A stretch of 64,000 nucleotides of DNA from Diogma glabrata (Eukaryota > Arthropoda > Insecta > Diptera > Cylindrotomidae). Location: assembly GCA_963693315.1 (NCBI GenBank), contig OY856187.1, positions 43,986,825 to 44,050,824 of the forward strand, written 5' to 3'. The notes under the pieces are model-generated. The model was not told the origin of the DNA and made no database searches. It saw nothing but the letters and a program-made list of their open reading frames with translations. Below are positions 23,229 to 34,600 of the stretch, in pieces; positions within the stretch are counted from its first letter, which is position 1, and each line of letters begins with the position of its first letter. The translations under genes and the position numbers were made by a program.

Positions 23229-24998
23229 TTAGAACAATTGGATTAAATTAAAATAATTATTCGAAAAATCCTTCTTATCACTTTTAAAATTACAAATTGT
23301 TTCCTCATTTTTTATGATTTGGCACACCTCGTGTATCTGTAATTTAGTTTTATTTCTTTCCTTAGCCAAAATTTGAACATCATCGAATTTAAATTCATGT
23401 TTATTTTCTATAGAATGTTTAGCAAGTGCAGAACAATTATTAGTAACTGAAGTTTTTTTAGAATCATATTTATGTTGATCCATACGAACACCTAATTTTT
23501 GAATTGTTTCACCAATATATGTTGTGTTACAGTTATTACAATCAACCTTATAAACAACACCACTATGTTGTTCTTTAGGTATTTTTGATTTTGAATTTGT
23601 AAAACTATAACTATTTTTATTTTTAGGCCTCATAGCCATTTTAATATTAGGAACAAACTGTGAACAAGAGCGAGAAAGTGTTTCGCTTAGACCCGGAACA
23701 TAAGTTAATGATGCATATTTATTTAAATTTTCATTATTTGATACCATATTATTAGCTGTTTGATCAAGTGATAGATAATTATAACTATGACCCAATTGAT
23801 TTAAATTAGTATTACGAACCTGACTAATCATTTTATCAATTAAACTTTTAGGGTAGTTATTAGTACGAAGTATGTTATAAATTATTTTTAAATTATCATT
23901 CCAAAAGTTTATATGGCTATGTCGAAATATTTTTCGAATAAAAGATTTAGCTACATTTAACTTCATATTACGTGGATGTGTAGAATAGTAATTTAATAAT
24001 CGATTAGAAGCAATCTCTTTATGATACCAATTAGTTATAATCTTTCCATTATCCAAATGATGAATACTTAAATCCAAATAATTTAATATGCTATTTTGTT
24101 CAACTTCATATGTGAATCTGATTTTAGGATCATACGAATGCAATGCATCAAGGACCATTTGTATTTTATTTTCAGGAATAGATGTAATATGGTCATCAAC
24201 ATATGAATACCAAAAAAGTGGAGTAAAATCAATTTTAAGTAATGCTTGATTTATGACATCATCAAGAATACATTGTACCAAAATTGGTGCTAAACTAGAC
24301 CCCATAAATAAACCATTCTTCATTTTCATAAATTTTTCTTCATATTTAAAGTAGTTACAATCAATCAAACAAAAACTTAAAAGATTCAGAAATTCTTTCT
24401 TAGGAATTTTTGTATTTGTACTAATGCATTCATCAAAATCTCTTTCAATTATTTTTAATGCCAATTGAGGTGAGATATTTGTAAAACAGTTAGTTACATC
24501 AAATGAAATCAATTTAAATTCTTCAGGAATATTTTGTTTGATAATTTTCTTAACAAATTGTGTAGAATTTTTTAAAGTATATTTAGAAGTAAACGAAACT
24601 CTCAAAACTCTTGACAGAAATCTAGCCAATTTATAACATGGAGAATTTATAGTAGAGATAACTGGACGTATATTTCTATTAGGTTTATGTATTTTAATTT
24701 GACCAAAAATACGAGGAGGAATTGAAATATAAGTTTTGAGATTCTTAGCCATTTCTTGTGTAATATATTGGTGCGTTTTATTATTCAATGTACTAATCAA
24801 TCTATTATTTTTTCTTTCAAGTGTTGCCGTTGGATCAATACGTAATATCTCAAAACTCTCATCATCATTTAGTAATTGATTCATTTTATCTTCATATTCA
24901 GATAAGTTAGCAATAATTGTAATATTACCTTTATCACTTGTTGAAATGTGGATATCTGGATTTTCCTTTAAGAACTTAGTTGTTTTTTTCATTGCCAT
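23229..24998 (-). CDS. Penelope-like reverse transcriptase/GIY-YIG protein, 5'-truncated
   Basis: 589-residue uninterrupted frame. Reverse transcriptase first: SDKGNI at 21-26, IHKPNR near 103, motif A LISFDVTNCF (Asp167), motif B-like region NGLFMGSSLAP near 228-238, motif C YSYVDDH (catalytic Asp268-Asp269). The C-terminus carries the GIY-YIG endonuclease: VVYKVDC..C..TYIGET (481-498) with Arg505 and a downstream His/Glu-rich part. Reverse transcriptase plus GIY-YIG is diagnostic of Penelope-like elements, which prime reverse transcription at cleaved chromosomal DNA. Compared with the plus copy it lacks ~170 N-terminal residues because the inverted junction cuts it at 25064. The ATG used is internal. 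Differs from its partner at Ile244/Val, Pro435/Thr and Gln587/Arg. Confidence 0.9.
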   Translation of the reverse strand: MAMKKTTKFLKENPDIHISTSDKGNITIIANLSEYEDKMNQLLNDDESFEILRIDPTATLERKNNRLISTLNNKTHQYITQEMAKNLKTYISIPPRIFGQIKIHKPNRNIRPVISTINSPCYKLARFLSRVLRVSFTSKYTLKNSTQFVKKIIKQNIPEEFKLISFDVTNCFTNISPQLALKIIERDFDECISTNTKIPKKEFLNLLSFCLIDCNYFKYEEKFMKMKNGLFMGSSLAPILVQCILDDVINQALLKIDFTPLFWYSYVDDHITSIPENKIQMVLDALHSYDPKIRFTYEVEQNSILNYLDLSIHHLDNGKIITNWYHKEIASNRLLNYYSTHPRNMKLNVAKSFIRKIFRHSHINFWNDNLKIIYNILRTNNYPKSLIDKMISQVRNTNLNQLGHSYNYLSLDQTANNMVSNNENLNKYASLTYVPGLSETLSRSCSQFVPNIKMAMRPKNKNSYSFTNSKSKIPKEQHSGVVYKVDCNNCNTTYIGETIQKLGVRMDQHKYDSKKTSVTNNCSALAKHSIENKHEFKFDDVQILAKERNKTKLQIHEVCQIIKNEETICNFKSDKKDFSNNYFNLIQLF

Positions 24999-25047
24999 TA
25001 AGAGGAACTTATCAATACGATTAAATTTTGTTTTATTTTTTTTTTAT

Positions 25048-27379
25048 ATGATTTGTGATAATATTACTCCAATTTTTATTTTACATAAAACACAACGAAT
25101 TTCGATTAATTCAAAATGTAAAGAAGCACATTCTAAAGTTAATAATGCTGTGCGACAACTAAATAAAGTGATTTTAAATGCTGAAATTGCTGACTGTAAT
25201 TTTAATATAAAATATCTTAAGGATTTTTGCGCACCTGATGTACAAGAAACAATACAATTTAATGAATTTCTTACACAAAATAATAAACATTTATACACTA
25301 AATTTATACGTTTACAACTTGAACAAGAAACATTGGAAAATATTAATTTAGATGAAAAATTTATTCAAAATATATCAGATAAAGATGTACCAAAGGAGAT
25401 GATGATTCTTTTGAGTTTGGGTCCTAAATTTACACTTCCCATTAAACAAATACCAACATTAGAATTAATTGCTGACGCATAGAGTTTATTATTTCAAAAT
25501 ATACTGATGATCATTTACGTAAGCAAATGCGTTCTCATTTGACTTATATTATCACAAATCATATAAAAAAAATAAAACAAAATTTAATCGTATTGATAAG
25601 TTCCTCTTAATGGCAATGAAAAAAACAACTAAGTTCTTAAAGGAAAATCCAGATATCCACATTTCAACAAGTGATAAAGGTAATATTACAATTATTGCTA
25701 ACTTATCTGAATATGAAGATAAAATGAATCAATTACTAAATGATGATGAGAGTTTTGAGATATTACGTATTGATCCAACGGCAACACTTGAAAGAAAAAA
25801 TAATAGATTGATTAGTACATTGAATAATAAAACGCACCAATATATTACACAAGAAATGGCTAAGAATCTCAAAACTTATATTTCAATTCCTCCTCGTATT
25901 TTTGGTCAAATTAAAATACATAAACCTAATAGAAATATACGTCCAGTTATCTCTACTATAAATTCTCCATGTTATAAATTGGCTAGATTTCTGTCAAGAG
26001 TTTTGAGAGTTTCGTTTACTTCTAAATATACTTTAAAAAATTCTACACAATTTGTTAAGAAAATTATCAAACAAAATATTCCTGAAGAATTTAAATTGAT
26101 TTCATTTGATGTAACTAACTGTTTTACAAATATCTCACCTCAATTGGCATTAAAAATAATTGAAAGAGATTTTGATGAATGCATTAGTACAAATACAAAA
26201 ATTCCTAAGAAAGAATTTCTGAATCTTTTAAGTTTTTGTTTGATTGATTGTAACTACTTTAAATATGAAGAAAAATTTATGAAAATGAAGAATGGTTTAT
26301 TTATGGGGTCTAGTTTAGCACCAATTTTGGTACAATGTGTTCTTGATGATGTCATAAATCAAGCATTACTTAAAATTGATTTTACTCCACTTTTTTGGTA
26401 TTCATATGTTGATGACCATATTACATCTATTCCTGAAAATAAAATACAAATGGTCCTTGATGCATTGCATTCGTATGATCCTAAAATCAGATTCACATAT
26501 GAAGTTGAACAAAATAGCATATTAAATTATTTGGATTTAAGTATTCATCATTTGGATAATGGAAAGATTATAACTAATTGGTATCATAAAGAGATTGCTT
26601 CTAATCGATTATTAAATTACTATTCTACACATCCACGTAATATGAAGTTAAATGTAGCTAAATCTTTTATTCGAAAAATATTTCGACATAGCCATATAAA
26701 CTTTTGGAATGATAATTTAAAAATAATTTATAACATACTTCGTACTAATAACTACCCTAAAAGTTTAATTGATAAAATGATTAGTCAGGTTCGTAATACT
26801 AATTTAAATCAATTGGGTCATAGTTATAATTATCTATCACTTGATCAAACAGCTAATAATATGGTATCAAATAATGAAAATTTAAATAAATATGCATCAT
26901 TAACTTATGTTACGGGTCTAAGCGAAACACTTTCTCGCTCTTGTTCACAGTTTGTTCCTAATATTAAAATGGCTATGAGGCCTAAAAATAAAAATAGTTA
27001 TAGTTTTACAAATTCAAAATCAAAAATACCTAAAGAACAACATAGTGGTGTTGTTTATAAGGTTGATTGTAATAACTGTAACACAACATATATTGGTGAA
27101 ACAATTCAAAAATTAGGTGTTCGTATGGATCAACATAAATATGATTCTAAAAAAACTTCAGTTACTAATAATTGTTCTGCACTTGCTAAACATTCTATAG
27201 AAAATAAACATGAATTTAAATTCGATGATGTTCAAATTTTGGCTAAGGAAAGAAATAAAACTAAATTACAGATACACGAGGTGTGCCAAATCATAAAAAA
27301 TGAGGAAACAATTTGTAATTTTAAAAGTGATAAGAAGGATTTTTCGAATAATTATTTTAATTTAATCCGATTGTTCTAA
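25048..27379 (+). CDS. Penelope-like reverse transcriptase/GIY-YIG protein, longer copy
   Basis: The main frame 25610-27379 (589 codons) has the same motifs as its partner: SFDV, YVDD and TYIGET. An additional N-terminal part runs from an ATG at 25048 to a TAG at 25480-25482 in another frame. It is rich in Lys/Asn/Glu and ends with LLSLGPKF, a motif typical just upstream of the Penelope reverse transcriptase. Between 25482 and 25610 a third frame (ISKYTDDHLRKQMRS) bridges toward the main frame, with an A8 run near 25565 as the likely second slip. So this copy is the most complete one but needs two frame changes to encode a full protein: recent mutations, sequencing error in homopolymers, or recoding. 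The upstream ATG lies in the inverted left arm. Confidence 0.85.
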
Positions 27380-27540
27380 AATTTAAAGTAACTTTAAGCT
27401 TTTCACTTGATTACCATTTTTTAAGTTAATTATAACATAGTAACTCATGTTAAATTGTATATCGTTTTTTGTTTATATAATTTACGTCAAAAACTTTATT
27501 TTTCTTATTGTTGATATAATTTTTTATTATTTTTATTAAT

Positions 27541-27575
27541 AATCCTGAAGATGGGCCTAGCCCGAAATATATAGA
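27541..27575 (+). ncRNA. Hammerhead-like motif in the Penelope terminus
   Basis: A hairpin-capable TTATTA...TAATAA is followed by CCTGAAGA, a GGGC/GCCC stem with a 3-base loop, then CGAAATATAT. CUGANGA, stem, GAAA is the conserved core order of hammerhead ribozymes, which are known from Penelope termini. One extra U precedes stem II, and the expected cleavage-side strand upstream (atata near 27515) pairs imperfectly, so activity is doubtful. Mirror copy at 23036-23070 (minus strand). Confidence 0.4.
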
Positions 27576-27640
27576 TTTAATAATAAAAATTATATTCAAT
27601 TAAACGGGGTAAATTGAGGAAAAACAAAATAATAAAATAT

Positions 27641-27651
27641 AAACATTTTAA
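27641..27651. repeat. Right target-site duplication of the Penelope pair
   Basis: AAACATTTTAA, direct repeat of 22919-22929. Confidence 0.75.
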
Positions 27652-28198
27652 ATTAAAACAAATAGGTAAAACATTAACACTCAAATACTTTTCAACTTTC
27701 GTTCCAACCTTTGTTTTGCTTAACATTTATTATGCATTTGTTCACTCACGAATTAGTTATGGTCTTTTTGTTTATGGCACCGCTTCTAGGATGAAAAAAG
27801 TACAAACATTACAAAACAAAGGTTTGAAGGCTATATTTAGGTTACCACAGTTATTCTCTACTAAGTCATTATATACTTTTGTAAATCATTCAATTCTACC
27901 AGTTAATGCTTTGCACAAATTACAGTTAACTTTATATATGTATAAAAACCTTAATATATCGTCGACGTTGTCGAATCTGAAATTTACTTGTATGGATCAT
28001 GGTTATGTCACAAGAAATTATAATATGATTAAATATCATCATATTCGAACTGAATTTGGAAGGAAGGCAGTAACATTCATGGGTCCGTTTGTTTACAATT
28101 CAATCCCCGATGGCATTAAGAAATCCGAAGCCTTGGTCAAGTTCAAATACAATGTGAGAGAATATTTTAAAAATATAGCTGAATCATTTTTTGACTAG
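27650..28198 (+). pseudogene. LINE reverse transcriptase C-terminus
   Basis: An open frame to a stop at 28196-28198. The true LINE part starts at the right target duplication. The preceding dozen codons are Penelope sequence that happens to be in frame. The conserved post-polymerase block YYAFVHSRISYGLFVYG and VQTLQNKGLKAIFRLP is typical of the thumb/C-terminal region of CR1- and Jockey-like reverse transcriptases, followed by the usual RNYNMIKYHHIRTEFGRKAV... end. The polymerase active site (FADD) is not present, so it is a dead 5'-truncated copy without internal stops, hence fairly young. Confidence 0.75.
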
Positions 28199-28422
28199 TT
28201 TTATATTGATTTGTATAATAATTTATTGTATTTTTTTCTTGGTTTTGTTATACATATATATGTTACTTATTTTTGTTTATATATCGCTAATTGTTTATAT
28301 GTTTTTATTGTACTAAATATTTTTCTATTTGGAAAATCTGACTATCCTTCAAGGAATAATTAATTCACGGGCTAGTCAGATTTTCTTATTTTTCTTTGAG
28401 AATAAATAAATAAATAAATAAA
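27652..28422 (+). mobile_element. 5'-truncated non-LTR retrotransposon tail (LINE 1)
   Basis: 3' end of a LINE: the C-terminal part of a reverse transcriptase frame, an AT-rich 3' UTR with a terminal hairpin (28333-28344 AAAATCTGACTA pairing with 28373-28384), and a short TAAA-repeat tail at 28403-28422. A microsatellite-like tail rather than plain poly(A) fits the CR1/Jockey/I groups. Its 5' boundary coincides with the Penelope target duplication, so either the LINE was already truncated near there or its upstream part is unrecognisable left of 22919. Confidence 0.75.
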
Positions 28423-29560
28423 AGTGAAAAAAAAACTTCAACTTAGTCTACAACAAACAGTAGAATATTTAAAAAAAAATTAAAATTTAGTAAAATAAAA
28501 AGTGCACGAAATGTGCATAAACTGGTGCACCATGCACATAATGTTTGTCGGGATAGAAGTACCTATTTAGAAAGGACATAATTATTTGCATTGCAAACGA
28601 GTTAGACATTAATGAAGTTCTTTTTCGTCGATTGCACTGCACATAAGTGATTTTGCAGTCGTGAACATCCCGATGTAAATTGAACGGATTATAACTTGTA
28701 TATATTCGCGCTATATAATAATTCGATCTATAGCTAGGTCAATTCGCTATAATTTTAAGCACAGTAGAGTAATTAGAAAACCGATAGCTAGAATTTCCCA
28801 CTGTATGGTTTTGCAAAGCGTTTAAGAGCTCCTCCAAATTGTAGTACTTTGATTTATTTATTTTTATAGAATTTTGGTAGTTGTTGTTAATCCAGTTAAA
28901 TAAAGTTCTGGTTACTGACGATCCAGTTGATAAAATATTTCTTTAAGTTAAACATGCAAAATTTTAGATATGATTGACAATTAATTTAATTTGTTGCAAG
29001 TGTATAGTAGTTTTATATATATAGTTGAGATTCTATTTGTTGACGATTATAATAGAAAGAGTTTGGAAAGCTTCATTGCTAAATTAACCTTCACAAATAT
29101 TATAATCAATTCTTTATTTTATTTCACTTTTTATTTCAAGTATTAAAATAAGTTTTATAGTAATTAAGAATACAATAAACAACACAGAAGAGATAAGCAG
29201 GTTTTTTAAAACAAACCCATTTTTTAAGATAAAATATAATAAGGGAATTTTTAATTATTTTATTGAAATTTGGAAAAACAAACTTTATTCAAAAAAAGAA
29301 AAACCAGAACTCTATATAAAACTATTTTGTTTTTTTAAAAATTTTAGACCATAAAAAAAATCGCTTGCTACAATTAAAATTTTGAAAACATTTTTTTTGA
29401 TTTAAATGTTCGCCACAGGATCACTTGAGACAACGATGGCCTATAGTTCAGCTAGTAACACAAATATCAATAGATGCAATAGATGCAATAATGAAAACTT
29501 TTATCGTGCAATGAACACCTCTAATATTTTTCGTCATTCCATTCGATAATTTTGGAAAAA
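28423..29560. other. AT-rich stretch with a GTGCA-repeat scrap
   Basis: 28500-28550 carries tgcac/gtgca words ('gtgcacgaaatgtgcata') similar to repeat B. The rest is AT-rich without genes. Confidence 0.45.
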
Positions 29561-29581
29561 ATGTGTTGTTTAAAATGTATC

Positions 29582-29624
29582 TATATAAGCACATGCGCAA
29601 AATACGGAGGAGATACAGTCAGTT
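29582..29624 (+). promoter_or_regulatory. Candidate core promoter (TATA + Inr)
   Basis: TATATAA at 29582-29588 and an insect-type initiator TCAGTT at 29619-29624. Spacing (~37-39 bases to the initiator A) is a little longer than the usual ~30. A short ORF follows at 29721. Confidence 0.25.
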
Positions 29625-29720
29625 TTATCTACAGCTCACGGAATCATGGTACTTTTTATAAAATGTCAACAGAGTACAAGCAAATATTTAGACAAATCAA
29701 ATTGAACAAATCAAATTAAA

Positions 29721-29921
29721 ATGTTAAATACACGGTGGAATTTAGGATTCTGCGAACAATCTTTCTTGAAAACCGGTTTCCTATTTTTGCTTTCTATTTT
29801 AACAATCTTTCGATTTTATCAATCTGACACAGCTCTAGAGGGTTTACAGAGTCAAATACAGATAAAATCTAAGACGAATTCCTCTAAATCTAACTTTTAC
29901 AAATATATCTCTGTAGACTGA
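29721..29921 (+). CDS. Candidate 66-residue orphan peptide
   Basis: ATG at 29721 after 'caaattaaaatg', an acceptable insect start context, 100 bp downstream of the candidate initiator. The peptide has a hydrophobic segment KTGFLFLLSILTIFRF (residues ~17-32) that could be a signal anchor, then a polar Ser/Lys/Gln-rich tail. No family recognised and no polyadenylation signal close by. Length alone is not significant in this DNA, so this rests on the promoter context. Confidence 0.2.
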   Translation: MLNTRWNLGFCEQSFLKTGFLFLLSILTIFRFYQSDTALEGLQSQIQIKSKTNSSKSNFYKYISVD

Positions 29922-30798
29922 CTGATCAATTGCTTTTGTTTAAACAGTTTATTTGAATGTAACCTAAACCTGTCACCTAAACTTATCGTATAAGACCGTA
30001 TCTATTTGAAAATCTCTATCTAGCGAAACGTCTCTCTTTAATTTATCCATTAATCTGTGATTTTCCAACTTTTTGTTTGTTTTTTTTTATGTCGTACAAA
30101 CGCACAGATAATGTTCCTGTATTTTTCCTTGTTTTTCAAATTGTTCAATTTATTTCCAAATTTGATACTTATCTCGTTTGAATGTTATTGAATGCCCTTG
30201 CTCCAAAAGCAAACAAAAAAAACAAACACTTAGTCTTAAACACACATATTTTGAATGACCTTAGCTTTTTCGGATTTGTACCGATAAAATATTTTTATAA
30301 TTTGATTGTATGAACAAACACATTTTACTTTTTTTACTTGTTTTTTGTGCTTTAGTTACTTTGGTGCGAAAAAAATTAGATAATCTCATTTAATAAAACA
30401 ATGAGGATAAAAACGTTAAAAATAAAGTCATGGATGGAAAGATATTTTACCCTCAAGCAATACAATCCTCAATTGATTATCATAATAAAGTGATGTTAAA
30501 TCAATGGCATTCAAGAGGATTATAGAAGATAAATCTGTTGTTCGTGTTCGGATTTTAAAAATTTATTTAAGAAAATTAAATTGTTCCGAAGCAAAATTAT
30601 TATGAAATCGTAGAGCTTCGCCTATATTGCTTTTCACTGTGTTATTTTTTGTTAATATTGTATTAAAATATTATGAAAAATAGTAAAGACAAATTTTATC
30701 GTATAAATTTGTTTTTCCAATTTTCTAGCATCGATAAATTTTATTGCAAGATCTAAAGTAAAATGTTATAGAATTTTATGAAATCGTTATTGCATATT

Positions 30799-30887
30799 TT
30801 AGGGGTGAGTTGATAAGTGCGACGGTTCAAATAATATTAAACAAGTTTATTACTTTAATCAACCGTTGACTTATCAACTAACCTACA
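30799..30887. mobile_element. Mini hairpin with mariner-like ends
   Basis: The left end TTAGGGGTGAGTTGATAAGT followed by gcgacggtt is mirrored at 30861-30887 (aaccgttgacttatcaacta then accta). TTAGG with 'tgataagt' resembles mariner terminal inverted repeats. Only ~33 bp lie between the arms, so this is a near-minimal deletion derivative. Confidence 0.55.
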
Positions 30888-31610
30888 GATTATTTTATGG
30901 CTGAAGGTTGATTAGATTATTGATTATCCTCAAATAACGTAATTTCAAGATAAAATTGTATTGAAATTTAAATTTAAATCGATTTTAAATTTAATTTGAA
31001 AGAAACTACTTTGATGTGAATAGAATTGAGTTTAAATAAAAAACAATCTATATGATAAATTAAAGACGTGCCACATCATATAGTTTTAGATTTTTCTTAG
31101 GTAAACCACATCAGTTCGAAATTGTTCTGCTTTAATAATATAAATTAAGTTAAGATTTAAACAATAGATGTTAACTATCATAATTCATTACATAATAAAA
31201 TTTGTGGATATCGTTGGTTAAACCGTTCCTGTCATTTTTAAAGCACAGCTTTCGGTTTTGGGGTTAGTACAAACGCGGTTTTACAATATTTGTTTGTAAA
31301 ACGTTCACACAAGTTGAAATATCGTCCGTACTAGAGAGTAGAGACCAGCGCAGTTTTGTTGTTTTTGTTGTTTATTTTTTTTTCTATATTGATATTGATA
31401 TGTTGTAAGTTTTGATTCAATTTATATAATTTTCTCTTAAATCTTATATCAATTTTTTGTTCTATTTTTTTATATTCAACAACGATTTATTCTTTTTGCT
31501 CATGTAAGTGTAAAGTGTTTTTTTGTGCAAGAGGTTTTCTAAATGCATATACACCTGTATAACTGCCATATTTTTATAAAAAGTTCAATCTCTACCACTG
31601 ACAGTTCAAA

Positions 31611-31650
31611 TATAAAGGAGCCGACGGCACAGATCTATTCCGTTTGAACT
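31611..31650 (+). promoter_or_regulatory. Weak candidate TATA promoter
   Basis: TATAAA at 31611-31616 followed by a GC-richer stretch (ggagccgacggcacagatct), unusual in this AT-rich region and typical of TATA-to-start DNA. No initiator match and no downstream gene in the window. Confidence 0.2.
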
Positions 31651-34600
31651 TAATTTGTTAGTTTTAAGAGAGTAGAGTCATAAGAAAAGTTAATAGGAAA
31701 ATTTGTTGAACATAAATTTTAAAAAACTGGAAAATTCTTTTAATAAAACTAAACCGGTAATTCAATTTAAATACAACAAATATGTATTTTGTTTGTGTTT
31801 ATGTATCGCGTATCCTAAACTTTATGATTTCTTTATATCAAAGTGAATCACAAAATTACTTCAGTATTTATTGTTATGCCCGCCAAATTACGCGATATTT
31901 AACAGGTAACATTTTATAAGCAATCTACACCAACTCTAGAACAATAAACTAATAGTAGAAACTAAATTCCTGTTCAACCACCAAACATTTCCATTTTAAT
32001 GTATAATACGGTTACATTACATTTTTTCATTAACACTGTTTATCACCAAACAATCAGTATACATAATCTTCGGACTTCCTGTAAAAAAATATCAAAGGCA
32101 TAATAGTTTTTTTATATGTTTGCATTCTCTCTAAAATATTTCGAATTTAATTGTTAAATTTTATCTCTTTGCTAAATAAAACGAAAACGGGAGAGTTCAT
32201 TGCGATCAACAATCAATAATTCTCTTTTTTACTTTATTTGTAATACTATAAATGCTAAAAATATTTATAAACTTTGTGAGTTGTAACCTGAAATTAAAAC
32301 CAAATTATTGTACTAGTACTTAAAACTTAATTATTAAAATTATTCGATTGTTTTTATGAGTTACAATTTAAAATTAAAAGAATAATGTTCAAACGAAATA
32401 GATTTATAAAAAAAAATTATAATATAGAACAAAAAAAAGGAAAATATATGTTGTGTTTGTCCACCTGTATGTAAAGAAAGCAGTTTTTTCAATTATTGTG
32501 AAATAAAGTTTAAAAAGAAAAAAATTATAACAAAAAAAATTGCGTTGCTGTTTTATAAATTATTGGTAATAAAGGTTGTGTTGAGTTTCCCAAAATTTCA
32601 TAAATATGTTACCTTGATTGAAGTAAATAAAAATTTGTAAATAAAAATAAGTTTAATAAGCTTTCGTGTCCTTTGTGTTGGTTGAAATGCCTGCAAAAAA
32701 GTGAATGAGAAAAAAAGGGAAATATAAGAAAAAAAAAATTAATTTATTTGTTCCACAAATACGTCATAGCATATTTAATCGTCTTTTGGTCAACCGTGCT
32801 CTTGATAAATAGTAGGAAAAAGCACGTTTTTGACAAATATAAAAAAAAATCAGTAGATTATGTTCGTACTTAACTGAAGTAAGGCGAGAGGTGTAAAATA
32901 GCTCTGTTAACAGCTTTGTTAAATGGAAAACCACCAGGTTCATACTTATTATGGCAGCCATTCAAGTCGTACTGGATAAACAAATTTCACGAGAATTGAT
33001 TAAACTGGTGGAAATTTTTGCGCGAATTCTTTTTTGTCAAAGTAGTGTGCCTTGCAGGTGGTCAGCAACTCAACTTTCGCACTGTATATAAAGGAAAATT
33101 TTTGTAAGTATATATCAAAATTATTCTATATTTTTATATTTATTTTTGTTTATGTAGATGCTTCGTAGAGGAGTAAGTACTCTCAAGGAGTATCTTTCCC
33201 AGCTAAAATAATGTCAAAAAATTTTCGGTAAAATTCAATTGAAGCCGATATATTTGTTTCTTCTAACTAACATCTCTTTCGGCTAATTGGAAGGCAAAAA
33301 ACAAGACATTCGGTGACATTATCTTTAAACCTAATATATAAACAGTGTCCTCAGCTATCACTACTAAACTAAAATGAATAGTCATAGATAGCAAAAATGC
33401 TGAAGCAAATAAAATATTTTTTTCATCTTCACTATCATCCTGGATTATTTTTTTATACTTTCGTACTTATCGTACTAATCTATTTTCTTCCCTAGATGAT
33501 TATCATAGAGAATCTTTCTAAAAATTTATTTTAATATACTTTGACTTTCTTAAAGGAGATAACCAAAATCAACTACAACTCGAACTAAAGTTTCACCCTA
33601 ATATTTCCAATTGTGTTCCTTCAACACCACCATTCACATTATTGAAGCATTTTTTTTATCACATCACGAATAAAATAATTTGTTCTTTTATATTAGTCTC
33701 TCGTTTATCCTTATTTAGAATTTTCTCGAATTAAATGAAAAGGAAAAGAAAAGATTCAAATAAAATAAAGTGAAAACAAAGGAAAAATAATCTTTTTGAC
33801 ACGTTAAAGTAAAACGGAAGATCGTGATCCATATATACAATTTTTTTTATTGTTACATAAATTTTTTTTATTTATGTGCAAATATTTTATGATTATAACA
33901 ATAAAAGATACGAAAATGTCGTTTGGTTGTTTTTTATAAATTTAAGAAAATTTTGCTTTAAGTTGTGTCGTTACGTTAAGATAAAAAATGATTGATTTAT
34001 TTCATTAATCCGACACAAACACTAGTCAAAATAAGCAAGGTCAAGGTATCACCGTCCTTCTGTTGAACTTTTTGTTTTCTATAATAACAAGGTTCTTTGA
34101 ACTGAACTGAAGTGGAACAGATATTATGTTTCATTTGTGTTTATGTTGTGTTGTAATTTTTAGGTAAAGTATGTCGGTTGATGATTGGTTGGTTTTGGAC
34201 ACCATTTTTACACACTTTTAATTTACGGTTTTAATGCAACTATTGTTTTGGGAGCTTAATAATTTTCCAATTAGTCTGAACTGATCTAAGTTGTTTTCAT
34301 CCAGAGAAAATTCTCAGGACAAATCTCCGTTTAGTGTTAAAGTTCTAACTGCAAAAAGAAAACTAAGTTTGTTAGATATTCGAATTTTAGGAATATACCG
34401 CTATTTTCTCAAAACGGCAGTTTTCACAATTCTAATCTTTCGCATTTTTGTAATATTATTTAATTCTTTTGGAGTCATTTAACTCAAGCTTTATCAAAAT
34501 GTCAAGCCATTTTCGAGATAACAATGGGTATCACATAGTGTTTATTGATATATTTTTTAAAGACCCTGGATCACAAACTATAAGATCTAATGAATATTTT

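Larger units (their letters stand above)
22930..27640. mobile_element. Penelope-like element, inverted pair
   Basis: Two divergently oriented copies: left arm 22968-25064 (element on the minus strand, 5'-truncated) and right arm 25546-27640 (element on the plus strand), separated by a 481-bp core (25065-25545) that encodes the N-terminus of the plus copy only. The two ~2.1-kb arms differ by three amino acids in 589 and by a 2-base difference in a homopolymer at their inner ends. A 38-bp extension (22930-22967) lies outside the left arm. Partial copies joined in inverted or tandem order are a known feature of Penelope elements. The 11-bp flanking duplication shows the whole pair went in as one unit. 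Confidence 0.9.

Noticed and set aside
24946..25047. Extension of the Penelope N-terminal frame upstream of 25048
   Set aside because: Those 34 codons are the antisense of the inverted left copy and not Penelope N-terminus.
25044..25298. 84-codon minus-strand frame in the Penelope core
   Set aside because: Antisense of the plus-strand N-terminal coding region.
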